From positions 124,001 to 188,000 of the forward strand of contig NZ_LANI01000018.1 of NCBI RefSeq assembly GCF_000982415.1: a stretch of DNA of 64,000 nt, in the 5' to 3' direction. Numbering within the stretch: the stretch's first letter is position 1; every line of letters begins with the position of its first letter. Position numbers and translations under genes: made by a program. The notes under the pieces were generated by a model. It was given only the letters and a program-made list of their open reading frames with translations. It did no database searches and had not been told where the DNA came from. Source of the stretch: Kiloniella litopenaei. GTDB taxonomy: Bacteria; Pseudomonadota; Alphaproteobacteria; Kiloniellales; Kiloniellaceae. Below, one piece after another: positions 10,011 through 18,789 of the stretch.

Positions 10011-10466
10011 ATGACCGATATCCGATTTTATCATTTGACTAAAACAGCGCTGGAAAGTGCATTGCCGCAAATGCTTGAGAAAGTGTTAGAGCGCGGCCAG
10101 CAAGCTGTTATTTTATCATCTGATGAGCGCGCCTTGGGCGAATTGGATCAGAATCTTTGGAGTTACCGCCCTGATTCATTTCTGCCACATGGGACGAAGA
10201 GGGATGGATCAATTGATGAACATCCGGTTTGGTTAACAACAGATCAGGATGATATTGCGAAACGAGATGTGGCTTTCATTGTCCATGGTGCACACCCCGG
10301 ATCTCTTGAAAGTGACAAAACGTCTTTATGTGCCATCTTGTTTGATGGCAATAATCCAACAGTTGTCCAGGATTCCAGAGTTCTCTGGAAAGAATTGAAA
10401 GCTGCCAATCACGAGCTGACATACTGGCAACAAACTGACAGAGGGTCTTGGGAGAAGAAGGCCTGA
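10011..10466 (+). CDS. holC: DNA polymerase III chi subunit HolC
   Basis: Chi subunit of the clamp-loader assembly, which links the replicase to single-strand binding protein. The ATG at 10011 gives MTDIRFYHLTKTALESALP and 151 residues, matching the family length; the longer frame from 9981 would start inside the pepA terminator. The pattern MLEKVLERGQQAVI, then LWSYRPDSFLPHG, is characteristic of chi in alphaproteobacteria. It follows pepA by 50 bp, an association that is widespread. Confidence 0.9.
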   Translation: MTDIRFYHLTKTALESALPQMLEKVLERGQQAVILSSDERALGELDQNLWSYRPDSFLPHGTKRDGSIDEHPVWLTTDQDDIAKRDVAFIVHGAHPGSLESDKTSLCAILFDGNNPTVVQDSRVLWKELKAANHELTYWQQTDRGSWEKKA

Positions 10467-10498
10467 TCGCCGTTCTTCTCCTCAACCTGGTATTGCAA

Positions 10499-11323
10499 TC
10501 AGTGAGATAAGAGGACAGGGAATTCCTGATTGGAAAACAGTGATTTGGTCACGCCGCCAAATATCATCTCTCTGATCCGACTATGTCCCCAAGCGCCGGC
10601 AACAATCAGACCAATTTCTTCCTCTTTGGCTGTCTTGAGAATAACATCTTCGGGGAAGGGACTCTCTACGACTCTTTTTTCAGACTGAATATCATGACGC
10701 TTGAGGTGTGAAGAAATATCATCCTGAGATATATTTCCCTCTTCAGGTAACCCGACTGATAGCAAAATAACTTTTTGTGCCATTTTTAAGAGTGGTAAAG
10801 CCCCTCTAACAGCTCGTGAAGCTTCAGCTGATCCGTCCCAAGCGATGAGAATGTTTTTTGTAATATCATGGGGGATTTTTCGGTTGGGAACTGCAAGGAT
10901 TGGCAGGCTGCTCTCCATCAATAAAGACCCTGCAAATTCTAATTCATCGGCGAACTTTCCTTTTACCTGACTAATGATTGTCAGATCAGTAAAGCGTGCG
11001 TGGAACGCAATGATATCCTCTTCTCTGCCTTCATGTTCACGCCATTCATAGTTCGTCCCGATTGAATGGGCTTTTTCTTCAAAATTCTTTTTGAGCGCGG
11101 CTGCTTGCTCTTTTATATTAGTGCGTTGTTGTTCAATGATTTCTTCAGGGAAATAGCCCGTTACACCATGGGGAGCACCGTGCAATATCGCTTCTGGTGT
11201 TCTGAGTGCATGAACGCCCAAAAGATGTGCGTTACTAAATTTTCTAGATAGCTGAAGGGCGGCTTCTAAACGCGTTTGACCTGCTTCAGTGTTATCAATT
11301 TGAACCTGGATGTCCTTTAACAT
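10499..11323 (-). CDS. Tandem-domain universal stress protein
   Basis: A 274-residue protein of two UspA-like domains (about 1-140 and 150-274). The second carries the ATP-binding pattern G-x2-G-x9-G-S/T-like (GAWGHSRIREMIFGGVTKS) and the ILIAWDGSAEASRAV start typical of UspA. Such proteins bind nucleotides and help survival under starvation or low oxygen; the exact role here is unknown. A GGAGA ribosome binding site precedes the ATG. An FNR-type box about 110 bp upstream (11430-11443) suggests anaerobic or micro-oxic induction. It converges on holC. Confidence 0.88.
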   Translation of the reverse strand: MLKDIQVQIDNTEAGQTRLEAALQLSRKFSNAHLLGVHALRTPEAILHGAPHGVTGYFPEEIIEQQRTNIKEQAAALKKNFEEKAHSIGTNYEWREHEGREEDIIAFHARFTDLTIISQVKGKFADELEFAGSLLMESSLPILAVPNRKIPHDITKNILIAWDGSAEASRAVRGALPLLKMAQKVILLSVGLPEEGNISQDDISSHLKRHDIQSEKRVVESPFPEDVILKTAKEEEIGLIVAGAWGHSRIREMIFGGVTKSLFSNQEFPVLLSH

Positions 11324-11429
11324 AAATGTATCTCCATTTATTTAGGAATACAGAAGGTGCTCGAAATATCTGTTCTGCATCTTCTTTTGATTTCTATATG
11401 AATTCTGTTTCCCTAGACGGAAAAATGCA

Positions 11430-11443
11430 TTGATCTTAATCAA
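11430..11443 (-). promoter_or_regulatory. FNR/FixK-type operator upstream of the usp gene
   Basis: The sequence TTGAT-CTTA-ATCAA is a perfect match to the consensus FNR/Anr/FixK palindrome TTGAT-N4-ATCAA. Its centre lies about 113 bp upstream of the usp ATG. If it works as a class II activator site (centred near -41.5), transcription would start close to 11395, with a weak -10 match (CAGAAT on the minus strand, 11402-11407) in the right place. UspA genes are frequent FNR/FixK targets. Confidence 0.65.
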
Positions 11444-11577
11444 TCTTTGTTAAGTACATTAAGGCCTGTCTGTTTTCTTTTAACCTTCTTACGGTATGTA
11501 TCAGGTGTTTTGTCAAACTCGTTCTCAAAAGCACGCGTAAAATAGCTCTGAATTTGATAACCCACTTTCAAAACACT
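11440..11577 (-). pseudogene. Remnant of an AraC-family regulator (C-terminal helix-turn-helix tail)
   Basis: The minus strand encodes 45 codons ending in TGA at 11440. The translation contains VGYQIQSYFTRAFENEF and KTPDTYRKK, the classic second helix-turn-helix and end of AraC/XylS regulators. An in-frame TAA at 11578-11580 cuts it off directly upstream, and no AraC N-terminal part or first helix-turn-helix is recognisable beyond it. It is therefore a decayed fragment rather than a gene. Its end overlaps the FNR-type box used by the usp promoter. Confidence 0.75.
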
Positions 11578-11708
11578 TTAATAATAGTGAAAGATGTTCT
11601 GGTCTATAATGAAAGGCCGTCGCTCAGAAAATTTTAAGCGTTTTATTGTTTCGTCGCTGTCTGAGGTTTTGTATTGGGTACGATTTTATTTTGGTGATAG
11701 GTGTACCG

Positions 11709-12527
11709 TTGAACCGGGTTAATTATTTTTTTGTTCTTTTTGCAGGCTTGGTCATAAACGGTATATGTTCTTTTCCGTCCATGGCCGAAAAGGTAACGTT
11801 ACGGATTGGATATAATGTGAATTCGTCATATCCGCATTTCTTAGGGTCTGGATTAGAACCTGCTTCCCCACCTGGTGTGTCACTGGATATTCTGAATCAA
11901 ATTTCCAGAAAACTAAATTTTAATATCAAATATATAAGGCGCCCGGGTCGTCGTATATTGCACGAACTCAAAGAAAATAATCTGGATGCCGCGTTTATTT
12001 TTTCATACAAACCTGAAAGGGAAGAGTTTGGCGTCTTTCCCAAGAAAAACAATAAGCCTGATGGGGATAAACGATTAGCCGTTTTATCGTATTTTTTGTA
12101 TACGGTAGAGGGTCGTAACTTGGGTTGGGATGGTCATAAGTTTACCAACTTACAAGGTGTGATTGGTGCAAATTCCGGCTATTCAATTGTTAAAGATCTC
12201 AAGAATAGAGGAATAAAGGTTGAGGAGGCGAGATCAACAAGAAACAATTTTACCAAGCTAAAAAACGGTCGAATTGATGGTGTCGCTGATCAGGGTATTG
12301 TTGCCGATGCTTATATCCACAAAAATAAAATCAATAATATTGTTAAAATCAATAAACCTATCGCGACAAAAGATTATTTTTTGATTTTTAGTCATGTTTT
12401 CTCAGACCAAAATCCGACCTTACGTGATAAAATTTGGGATGAAATCTCGGAGCATAGGGATGAATTATCTAAAAAATTCATGCCACGTTATCTTGAAGAA
12501 TATCAACTTCAACCCGGCACGAATTAA
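11709..12527 (+). CDS. Periplasmic solute-binding protein, family 3-like
   Basis: Resembles family 3 extracellular solute-binding proteins (amino-acid binding type). After a hydrophobic leader ending near SFPSMAEK the mature part begins VTLRIGYN, followed by a typical lobe (PPGVSLDILNQISRKLNFNIKYI). No transporter permease or ATPase gene is adjacent, so it may be an orphan or serve a sensory role. No ATG fits: the frame opens at TTG 11646, and TTG 11709 (AGG upstream, leader directly after) is the best start, with GTG 11694 possible. Ligand unknown. Confidence 0.7.
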   Translation: MNRVNYFFVLFAGLVINGICSFPSMAEKVTLRIGYNVNSSYPHFLGSGLEPASPPGVSLDILNQISRKLNFNIKYIRRPGRRILHELKENNLDAAFIFSYKPEREEFGVFPKKNNKPDGDKRLAVLSYFLYTVEGRNLGWDGHKFTNLQGVIGANSGYSIVKDLKNRGIKVEEARSTRNNFTKLKNGRIDGVADQGIVADAYIHKNKINNIVKINKPIATKDYFLIFSHVFSDQNPTLRDKIWDEISEHRDELSKKFMPRYLEEYQLQPGTN

Positions 12528-12546
12528 TCTAAATAATTCAGATTCT

Positions 12547-14454
12547 CTATGAAGCTTCCAGTTTTTCCTGGGCTTCCAACCATTGCGTTTCTGCTTTCAT
12601 AAGCTCTTTTTCTATTTTGGCTAACTCTTTAGAGAGTTCTAGCTGTCGGGAATTATCCCCTTCATATAGCGAAGGATCGGCCAATTCTTTTTCAAGCTTG
12701 TCTTTCTTTGCCTGGAATTTTTCCATCTTTTGCTCTGCCAGACGAACAGCTTTCTTGAGATCCCCTCCGGCTGCTCTGGCTTCAGCTGCTGCTCGACGCT
12801 TGTCCTTTTTACTCATGTTTTTTGCACGAGTTGCGTCATTGCTTTGGCTTGTCTCGTTTGTCTTTCGAGAAGACTGACGTTCTTTACGGCGCTGTTCCAT
12901 CAAAAGACGTTTATAATCTTCCAGGTCACCGTCGTAGGCTTGTACGTTACCATCGGCGACGAGCCAGAAACGATCAGCAGTGAGTTCAATTAAGTGAGGA
13001 TCATGTGAAACCAGTACGATAGCCCCTTCAAAGGCGTTCATGGCCTGAACAAGGGCTTCTCTGGAATCCACGTCCAGATGGTTGGTTGGCTCATCCATAA
13101 GCAGGATATGAGGGGCATCTCTGGTTGACAGGGCAAAGAGCAGACGTGCTTTTTCTCCACCAGATAGTTTTCCTACCTTTGTTGATACATGATTAACGCC
13201 AAAGCCAAAGCGTCCAAGCTGAGCTCTCACTTTTGATTCCGGTGTTCCCGGTTTCATCAGACGAGCCATCAAAGTGTAGGGTGTGGCATCCAAATCAAGT
13301 TCTTCGGCTTGGTCCTGCGCAAAATAACCGACTTTGAGTTTAGATGACTTGTAGAGTTGGCCTTCTTGAGGTTCCAGACGCCCAGCAAGAAGTTTGACCA
13401 AGGTAGATTTACCGTTTCCGTTTGCACCTAGTAATGCAATTCGATCTTCCATATCCAAACGAAGATCTAACCCCTTCAGGATAGGTTTTCCTGGCTCATA
13501 GCCAATATCCACACGATCAAGGTTGATGAGTGGTGGCGCCAATTCTTCAGGTGATGGGAAATCAAAGGCCAAAGTGCTGTCTTCGGCAACAGCCGCAATT
13601 GGCTGCATACGTTCCAGCATTTTTACACGGGACTGTGCCTGTTTGGCTTTGGACGCCTTGGCTTTAAAGCGGTCGATAAAGCTCTGAATGTGTTTGCGCT
13701 GTTCTTGCTGTTTCGCGTGCTGTGCGGCTTGGTGCTCCAGACGTTCGCGACGAACTTGTTCGAACTGATCATAATTTCCTGTGTAGGAGTTCAGTTGAAG
13801 GTTCTCGAGATGAATGATCTTGTTGGCAACATTGTTCAAGAGCGCGCGGTCATGGGAAATAAGCAGCAGTGTTCCCGGATAATTCTTTAGATAGCTTTCC
13901 AACCAGATCGTTGCTTCCAAGTCCAGGTGGTTGGTTGGCTCATCCAAAAGCAGGAAGTCAGGCTCGGCAAAAAGCAAGCTGGCCAAGGCTACACGCATTT
14001 GCCAACCACCAGAAAGTGCGGAACAGGGCTGTTGCTGTGCTTCTTCGTTAAAGCCCAGGCCTGCCAGTATTCGTGCTGCTCTACTCGGTGCTGTATCGGC
14101 TTTTATATCTACAAGGCGCTCGTGAATTTCTGCAATGCGCATTGGGTCTGTTGCGGTATCAGCTTCTTTTAGAAGCTCTGTCCGTTCAACATCAGATAGA
14201 AGAACAGTATCAATAAGGCTGGTATTACCCGATGGCGCCTCTTGGGCAACTTTCCCCATTTTGGTTTTATTGGGAACGTTGATGTCGCCTGCTTCCGAGG
14301 GAATTTCCCCAGAGATAATTTTCAACAGCGTTGTTTTGCCCGTGCCATTACGGCCAACAAAACCAACCTTGTCATTTTTATGTACGGTGGCAGAGGCTTC
14401 CTCGAAAATCGGGCGGCCTACGATGCGATATGTTAGGTTATTAATATGTAGCAT
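12547..14454 (-). CDS. ABC-F family ATPase (YheS/Uup-like)
   Basis: Soluble protein of two ABC ATPase domains with no membrane segment, the layout of ABC-F proteins that act on ribosomes. In 635 residues there are Walker A motifs GRNGTGKT (about 34) and GANGNGKS (about 345), signatures LSGGWQMRVALA and LSGGEKARLLFAL, and Walker B LLLDEPTNHLDLE and LLMDEPTNHLDVD. A charged linker rich in Q, K and R separates the domains, and the last 100 residues form a lysine/glutamate-rich coiled coil like YheS. Exact subfamily is inferred. Ends tail-to-tail with the binding-protein gene. Confidence 0.9.
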   Translation of the reverse strand: MLHINNLTYRIVGRPIFEEASATVHKNDKVGFVGRNGTGKTTLLKIISGEIPSEAGDINVPNKTKMGKVAQEAPSGNTSLIDTVLLSDVERTELLKEADTATDPMRIAEIHERLVDIKADTAPSRAARILAGLGFNEEAQQQPCSALSGGWQMRVALASLLFAEPDFLLLDEPTNHLDLEATIWLESYLKNYPGTLLLISHDRALLNNVANKIIHLENLQLNSYTGNYDQFEQVRRERLEHQAAQHAKQQEQRKHIQSFIDRFKAKASKAKQAQSRVKMLERMQPIAAVAEDSTLAFDFPSPEELAPPLINLDRVDIGYEPGKPILKGLDLRLDMEDRIALLGANGNGKSTLVKLLAGRLEPQEGQLYKSSKLKVGYFAQDQAEELDLDATPYTLMARLMKPGTPESKVRAQLGRFGFGVNHVSTKVGKLSGGEKARLLFALSTRDAPHILLMDEPTNHLDVDSREALVQAMNAFEGAIVLVSHDPHLIELTADRFWLVADGNVQAYDGDLEDYKRLLMEQRRKERQSSRKTNETSQSNDATRAKNMSKKDKRRAAAEARAAGGDLKKAVRLAEQKMEKFQAKKDKLEKELADPSLYEGDNSRQLELSKELAKIEKELMKAETQWLEAQEKLEAS

Positions 14455-14729
14455 GTGCGCTTAATATCACCGAAGCAGGGCTGTGGTAAGAGTTTTCTTG
14501 CAGAAAATTCTTAAATTAGCATTCGCCAGATCTTAGATGCCGATCTGTTTCTATTTTACAACTATTCTATTGGTGGAATTTAGTTTTCATGAGGGCGAAA
14601 AGGGGAATGTGCCCTTTGCATAACTGCTAACATAGAGATGTCATGTAATTACAGTTGCCCCAAAGCATTTCTGGCTGTATAAGGCCGCCAAACGATTTCC
14701 ATTCTTTATCTAAAGTAGGAGTGCCTGAT

Positions 14730-15152
14730 ATGGCTCTTGAGCGTACTTTCTCTATCATTAAGCCCGATGCCACAAAGCGTAACCTGACTGGTAAAATCAT
14801 TGCCAAGTTCGAAGAAGCTGGTCTTCGCATCGTTGCGTCCAAGCGTATTCACATGAGCCGCGAACAGGCCGAAGGTTTCTACGCAGTTCACAAAGAGCGT
14901 CCTTTCTTTGGCGAACTCGTTGACTTCATGATTTCCGAGCCAGTGGTTGTTCAGGTTCTCGAAGGTGAAAACGCGATTGCAAAAAACCGCGAAGTTATGG
15001 GTGCTACAAACCCGGCTGAAGCTGCTGAAGGTACAATCCGTAAAGAATTCGCCCTTTCAATCGGCGAAAACTCTGTACACGGTTCTGATGCTCCTGAAAC
15101 AGCTGCTGAAGAAATCAAATACTTCTTCTCAGACGCTGAGTTGGTTGGCTAA
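14730..15152 (+). CDS. ndk: Nucleoside diphosphate kinase
   Basis: Transfers the terminal phosphate between nucleoside tri- and diphosphates through a phosphohistidine. The ATG at 14730 follows a TAGGAG ribosome binding site and gives 140 residues, the family length. Visible hallmarks are [14 protein letters not shown] at the N-terminus, the KERPFF segment, and the active-site region [16 protein letters not shown] with the catalytic histidine. A UUCG-loop terminator follows. It stands alone on the plus strand, divergent from the ABC-F gene. Confidence 0.96.
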   Translation: MALERTFSIIKPDATKRNLTGKIIAKFEEAGLRIVASKRIHMSREQAEGFYAVHKERPFFGELVDFMISEPVVVQVLEGENAIAKNREVMGATNPAEAAEGTIRKEFALSIGENSVHGSDAPETAAEEIKYFFSDAELVG

Positions 15153-15178
15153 TAGTCTTATCCGACTATACGAGATTT

Positions 15179-15209
15179 AAAAGGGGAGCTTCGGCTTCCC
15201 TTTTTTTTT
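15179..15209 (+). terminator. Intrinsic terminator of ndk
   Basis: A 9-bp stem (AAGGGGAGC pairing with GCTTCCCTT, one G-T pair) is closed by a TTCG tetraloop and followed by nine T. This is a strong, textbook rho-independent terminator starting 27 bp after the ndk stop. Confidence 0.9.
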
Positions 15210-15429
15210 ATGAGCAATACCAACGCGCTATTTTTTATTTTTCCGGCTGAGTATTCCTTTATTTTGTATGCAAACAATTTGTCAGCATCCAATTTTTTCA
15301 GGTGCAAAAATTAAATGTACTCTTCCCGTTAAAACGATCATTCTTATGCGTAGTACAACTTGTCTCTCGCAACGTGTGTCTCGATACGCTTCAAGTATCA
15401 TAAGTCGAGATAGTCTATGGTAAGGTCCC

Positions 15430-16557
15430 ATGATTGATAACGTGAAATCCCTTTTTGATATTCCGTCCGATATTTGTTTTTTAAACTGTGCGGCACAGTC
15501 ACCAATGTTGAAAACGGCCAAGGTCTCTGGTGATGCCGGGTTGGCAATCAAATCAAATCCATGGACCCTTGATCCGGACTTCTGGAGCGATCGTTCCGGG
15601 GAATTGAGAGCAATTTTGGCTGAGATGATATTTGCACAGACAACTGATGTTGCTCTTATTCCTTCCACAGCCTATGGCGTTGCGACTGCGGCGAAAAATC
15701 TATCAATGGATAAAGGGCAAAATATTGTTCTGCTCGAAGGCCAGTTTCCGTCGAATGTGATTGCGTGGGAACAGAAAGCACATGCATGTGGCGGCAGCCT
15801 AAATATTGTTGGACGACCTGCGGATTATGATTGGACACCTCATGTACTAGAGGCAATATCTGAGAAAACCGCTATTGTAACATTGCCGCCGTGTCATTGG
15901 ACTGACGGCAGTAAAATCGACCTTGTTGCCGTTGGGCAACGTTGTCGGGATAAAGGCGCGGCGCTGGTCGTTGATGCGACCCAGGCGGTGGGGGCGATGG
16001 CCATTGATGTCAGTGCTATCCAGCCTGATTTTCTAATTTGTTCTTCCTATAAATGGCTTTTAAGCCCTGTTGGTTCTGCCTTTCTCTATGCCGCGCCTAA
16101 GTGGCAAGAGGGACAGCCAATAGAATATAACAAATTCAACTGTGATGATCTTGACCCTTCAACAGGAATGCATTTGCCGAAAGCTGGTGCCTTGCGTTTT
16201 GATATGGGGGGACGGAATAACTTTATCCTGTTGTCCATGGCTTTGGAGTCCGCAAAGCAAGTAAGAAAGTGGGGCGCAGATGACGTGCAGAAAACACTCC
16301 GCCCCTTGACAAACCTTGTCGCTGAGATGGCGACGGAGAGAGGGTGGTCAGTGCCCGTTGGCGACAAGAGAGTTGGTCATATTATCGGTATCAGTTTCCC
16401 AAATCAAAATATTGATAATTTGGCGAAAAAGCTGGCCGATGAAAAAGTTTTTGTCAGTGAAAGAGGGGCTGGCATTCGCGTGTCGCCTTATCTCTACAAT
16501 AACGCAGATGATATCGAGCAGCTCTTTGGGGCGCTTGATCGTTTTGTTGATGTGTAA
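15430..16557 (+). CDS. Class V aminotransferase-fold PLP enzyme
   Basis: A 375-residue pyridoxal-phosphate enzyme of the class V family, which includes cysteine desulfurases, kynureninase-like and isopenicillin-N epimerase-like proteins. It starts FLNCAAQSPML, has the cofactor-binding STAYGVATAA, the VDATQAVGAMAIDV aspartate motif, and the Schiff-base lysine in SSYKWLLSPVG. The substrate cannot be told from sequence, and the flanking genes give no pathway. ATG start at 15430; a long perfect palindromic terminator follows the stop. Confidence 0.85.
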   Translation: MIDNVKSLFDIPSDICFLNCAAQSPMLKTAKVSGDAGLAIKSNPWTLDPDFWSDRSGELRAILAEMIFAQTTDVALIPSTAYGVATAAKNLSMDKGQNIVLLEGQFPSNVIAWEQKAHACGGSLNIVGRPADYDWTPHVLEAISEKTAIVTLPPCHWTDGSKIDLVAVGQRCRDKGAALVVDATQAVGAMAIDVSAIQPDFLICSSYKWLLSPVGSAFLYAAPKWQEGQPIEYNKFNCDDLDPSTGMHLPKAGALRFDMGGRNNFILLSMALESAKQVRKWGADDVQKTLRPLTNLVAEMATERGWSVPVGDKRVGHIIGISFPNQNIDNLAKKLADEKVFVSERGAGIRVSPYLYNNADDIEQLFGALDRFVDV

Positions 16558-16568
16558 ATCAGGCAATA

Positions 16569-16596
16569 AAAAAGGAGGCTTTAAAGCCTCCTTTTT
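16569..16596. terminator. Bidirectional intrinsic terminator
   Basis: A perfect 28-bp palindrome (14 bp per arm, AAAAAGGAGGCTTT and its complement) with A and T tracts on either side. It lies between the convergent aminotransferase gene and the small oxidase-subunit gene, so it can end transcription from both directions. Confidence 0.88.
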
Positions 16597-16613
16597 AGTA
16601 AGTTCAAGTAAAC

Positions 16614-16736
16614 TTAAACCAATGTTACTGCCATCAGACCAAGAACGATCATAATTGCGATCACAGAATAGGTGGTAACTTTTGTAAAGCTTTCCCAACC
16701 GCGCTGGCGTTCAACCGTTAGTTCTTCGTTTGTCAT
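16614..16736 (-). CDS. aa3-type cytochrome c oxidase subunit IV-like small membrane peptide
   Basis: A 40-residue ORF below usual length cut-offs, starting MTNEELTVERQRGWESFTKV and ending in one hydrophobic helix (SVIAIMIVLGLMAVTLV). This matches the short proteobacterial subunit IV family (COX4_pro_2 type): a polar N-terminus, a W/F-x2-F-x-K/R-x-T-T/W element and one transmembrane helix. In relatives it is a single-helix accessory subunit of the aa3 oxidase. GAGGG lies upstream of the ATG. No other oxidase genes are nearby, which is usual for this peptide. Assignment rests on pattern only. Confidence 0.75.
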   Translation of the reverse strand: MTNEELTVERQRGWESFTKVTTYSVIAIMIVLGLMAVTLV

Positions 16737-16983
16737 TGTCGTGTGACCCTCTGTTTCACAAATATCTCATATCTGGCCAGGGGCCAAATTCAGAACGACT
16801 TTATCAAAGGTTGCCACATTTTCAAGTCTGAACTGGTGTTCTTAACGGGTGTTGTTCAGGTTTTTCTTCTTTATCCAGGCATAAATGTCTTTTGATTTAT
16901 CTGATTGAATGTTTCAGGATATCCTCAGGTGTCCTTGCCTATTCCTGTTTTCCTGCCAGTAAGAAGATATAAGAAGAAAATCC

Positions 16984-18027
16984 ATGCGTGCTGCTTATTA
17001 TGAAGAATTCAATGGCGATATAAAAGTCGGAACCCTGGCTGATCCAGCCCCGCCAGTTGGTGGTGTTGTGCTTGAAGTCAAAGCCAATGGTGTTTGTCGA
17101 AGTGACTGGCACGGTTGGGTGGGGCATGATGGTGCAATCACAAACTTCCCTCATGTGCCCGGGCATGAATGTGCAGGAACAATTGTTGCGGTTGGGGACG
17201 GGGTTACACGGTGGAAGAAGGGGGATGAGGTTATTGTGCCCTTTAGCTGTGGTTGTGGTCATTGTCCGTCCTGTGCAAAAGGGAACGAGCATATATGTGA
17301 TGACGACTTTCAGCCCGGATTTACGGGGTGGGGTGCCTTTGCGCAGTATATGGCTGTCGAATATGCAGATGTGAATTTGGTGGCTTTACCCGAACAACTT
17401 GATCATGTGGTCGCGGCCAGCTTGGGCTGCCGTTTCATGACGGCTTTTCGCGGTGTGGTAAAACGTGGAAAAGTTGGCCCCGAACAGTGGGTTGCCGTAC
17501 ACGGGTGTGGCGGTGTTGGTTTGAGTTCCCTGATGATTGCCCGTGCGTTGGGGGCGAAGGTTATTGCCATTGATGTAAATGATCAGACCTTGCAACAGGC
17601 AAAGCTATTAGGTGCAGAACACGTAATTAATGCGATAAAAGTCGATAATGTAGTGGAAGCTGTTTTGTCCGTTACCAGTGGTGGTGCAGAGGTTTCAATT
17701 GATGCGCTGGGATCGCCCATAACGGCTTATAATTCCATTGCCTGTCTTGCGAAGCGCGGGCGGCACGTCCAGATTGGTTTGGCCGCGGGGGATCATAAAG
17801 ACATGAATATTCCGATGAACCTTGTTATCGGGCGGGAACTTGATCTGCTCGGAAGCCATGGAATGCAAGGGCATCAATACGGGCAGATGCTGGATATGAT
17901 TATCAAAGGTGATCTGTCTCCCGAAAAGCTTATTGATCGGACCGTTGATTTGAAAGAAGGAGCCGATGTCCTGATGAGTATGACGACGACATCACCAAGT
18001 GGCGTTGTTGTAATTGATAGGTTCTGA
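16984..18027 (+). CDS. Zinc-dependent alcohol dehydrogenase (MDR family)
   Basis: A 347-residue medium-chain dehydrogenase. The catalytic zinc ligands are visible (GVCRSDWHGW and PHVPGHECAG), as is a complete structural-zinc cluster CGCGHCPSCAKGNEHIC, the family feature of true zinc ADHs. The nucleotide-binding fold follows (VHGCGGVGLSSLMIARALGA) with VIAIDVND, an acidic residue that favours NAD. Probably oxidises an alcohol or polyol in the cytoplasm, but the substrate is not known. Preceded by 247 bp with no other gene and by AAGAAGAAAA near the ATG. Confidence 0.88.
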   Translation: MRAAYYEEFNGDIKVGTLADPAPPVGGVVLEVKANGVCRSDWHGWVGHDGAITNFPHVPGHECAGTIVAVGDGVTRWKKGDEVIVPFSCGCGHCPSCAKGNEHICDDDFQPGFTGWGAFAQYMAVEYADVNLVALPEQLDHVVAASLGCRFMTAFRGVVKRGKVGPEQWVAVHGCGGVGLSSLMIARALGAKVIAIDVNDQTLQQAKLLGAEHVINAIKVDNVVEAVLSVTSGGAEVSIDALGSPITAYNSIACLAKRGRHVQIGLAAGDHKDMNIPMNLVIGRELDLLGSHGMQGHQYGQMLDMIIKGDLSPEKLIDRTVDLKEGADVLMSMTTTSPSGVVVIDRF

Positions 18028-18061
18028 ACTCCTAAAAAACAGAGGCAATTTTCGCATACAA

Positions 18062-18101
18062 AAAATAAAGCCCCGTAACCTTGGGATGGTTGCAGGGCTT
18101 T
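18062..18101 (-). terminator. Intrinsic terminator of purM-purN
   Basis: Arms 18067-18080 and 18088-18101 pair over 14 bp with one mismatch and one G-T pair around a 7-nt loop. Read on the minus strand the hairpin is followed by TTTATTTTTTG, so it fits as the terminator downstream of purN. It may also stop the convergent dehydrogenase transcript. Confidence 0.75.
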
Positions 18102-18141
18102 AATGGGGCATAAACTGTAATCCTTATTCGATTTTTTTCGT

Positions 18142-18789
18142 TTAAGGATTAGAGAGTATGTCTTCTGCTGTTAGTGATACTTGCGTATAAGTAAGCTGGT
18201 TATCTGAAATCGTAATGTGCTGTTCGGCGATGAGCTTTAAACATTCAGGATAAAGTCTGTGTTCAGCCGTTAGGACGCGGGCGGCGAGACTGCTTTCCGT
18301 ATCGTCGGGGAGTACGGGCACAGCTGCCTGACCAACAATGGGGCCGCTGTCCATTTCATGGCGGACAAAGTGAACCGTGCACCCGTGAAGCTTACAGCCT
18401 TCATCCAGCGCACGCTGATGGGTGTCCAGTCCGGGAAACAGGGGCAAGAGAGCAGGGTGGATATTGATCATTCTGTTATGCCAATGTTCAACAAACTCTT
18501 TGGTCACCAGACGCATAAAGCCAGCTAAACAGACAAATTCGACGTCTGAATTTTCCAGAGTGTTGGTAACTGCATTATCAAAATCAAGGCGGCTTTTATA
18601 GTCGCGATGATTTATGGTTGCTGTTGCGACCCCTGCTTTTTTTGCGCGGTCCAGCCCTGCGACGTCTGGTACGTTAGAGACGACCAATACGATTTCTGCA
18701 GGGAAAGATGGATCTGCCGCGGCATCCAAAAGAGCCTGCAGATTACTTCCCCTGCCAGAGATCAGAACGCCAACTTTTAAGCGGGCCAC
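18142..18789 (-). CDS. purN: Phosphoribosylglycinamide formyltransferase (GART)
   Basis: Third step of purine synthesis: transfers a formyl group from 10-formyltetrahydrofolate to GAR. The 215-residue protein has the phosphate-binding [12 protein letters not shown], the catalytic [20 protein letters not shown] segment with the conserved histidine, and [17 protein letters not shown]. Its start overlaps the end of purM by 13 bp, so the two are co-translated; the next pathway enzyme, PurM, is thus made from the same message. Full length. Confidence 0.96.
   Translation of the reverse strand: MARLKVGVLISGRGSNLQALLDAAADPSFPAEIVLVVSNVPDVAGLDRAKKAGVATATINHRDYKSRLDFDNAVTNTLENSDVEFVCLAGFMRLVTKEFVEHWHNRMINIHPALLPLFPGLDTHQRALDEGCKLHGCTVHFVRHEMDSGPIVGQAAVPVLPDDTESSLAARVLTAEHRLYPECLKLIAEQHITISDNQLTYTQVSLTAEDILSNP

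Noticed and set aside
16742-16760. TGTGA...TCACA inverted repeat as a CRP site
   Set aside because: Arms are separated by 9 bp; CRP needs 6. It also lies at the ribosome binding site of the small oxidase gene.
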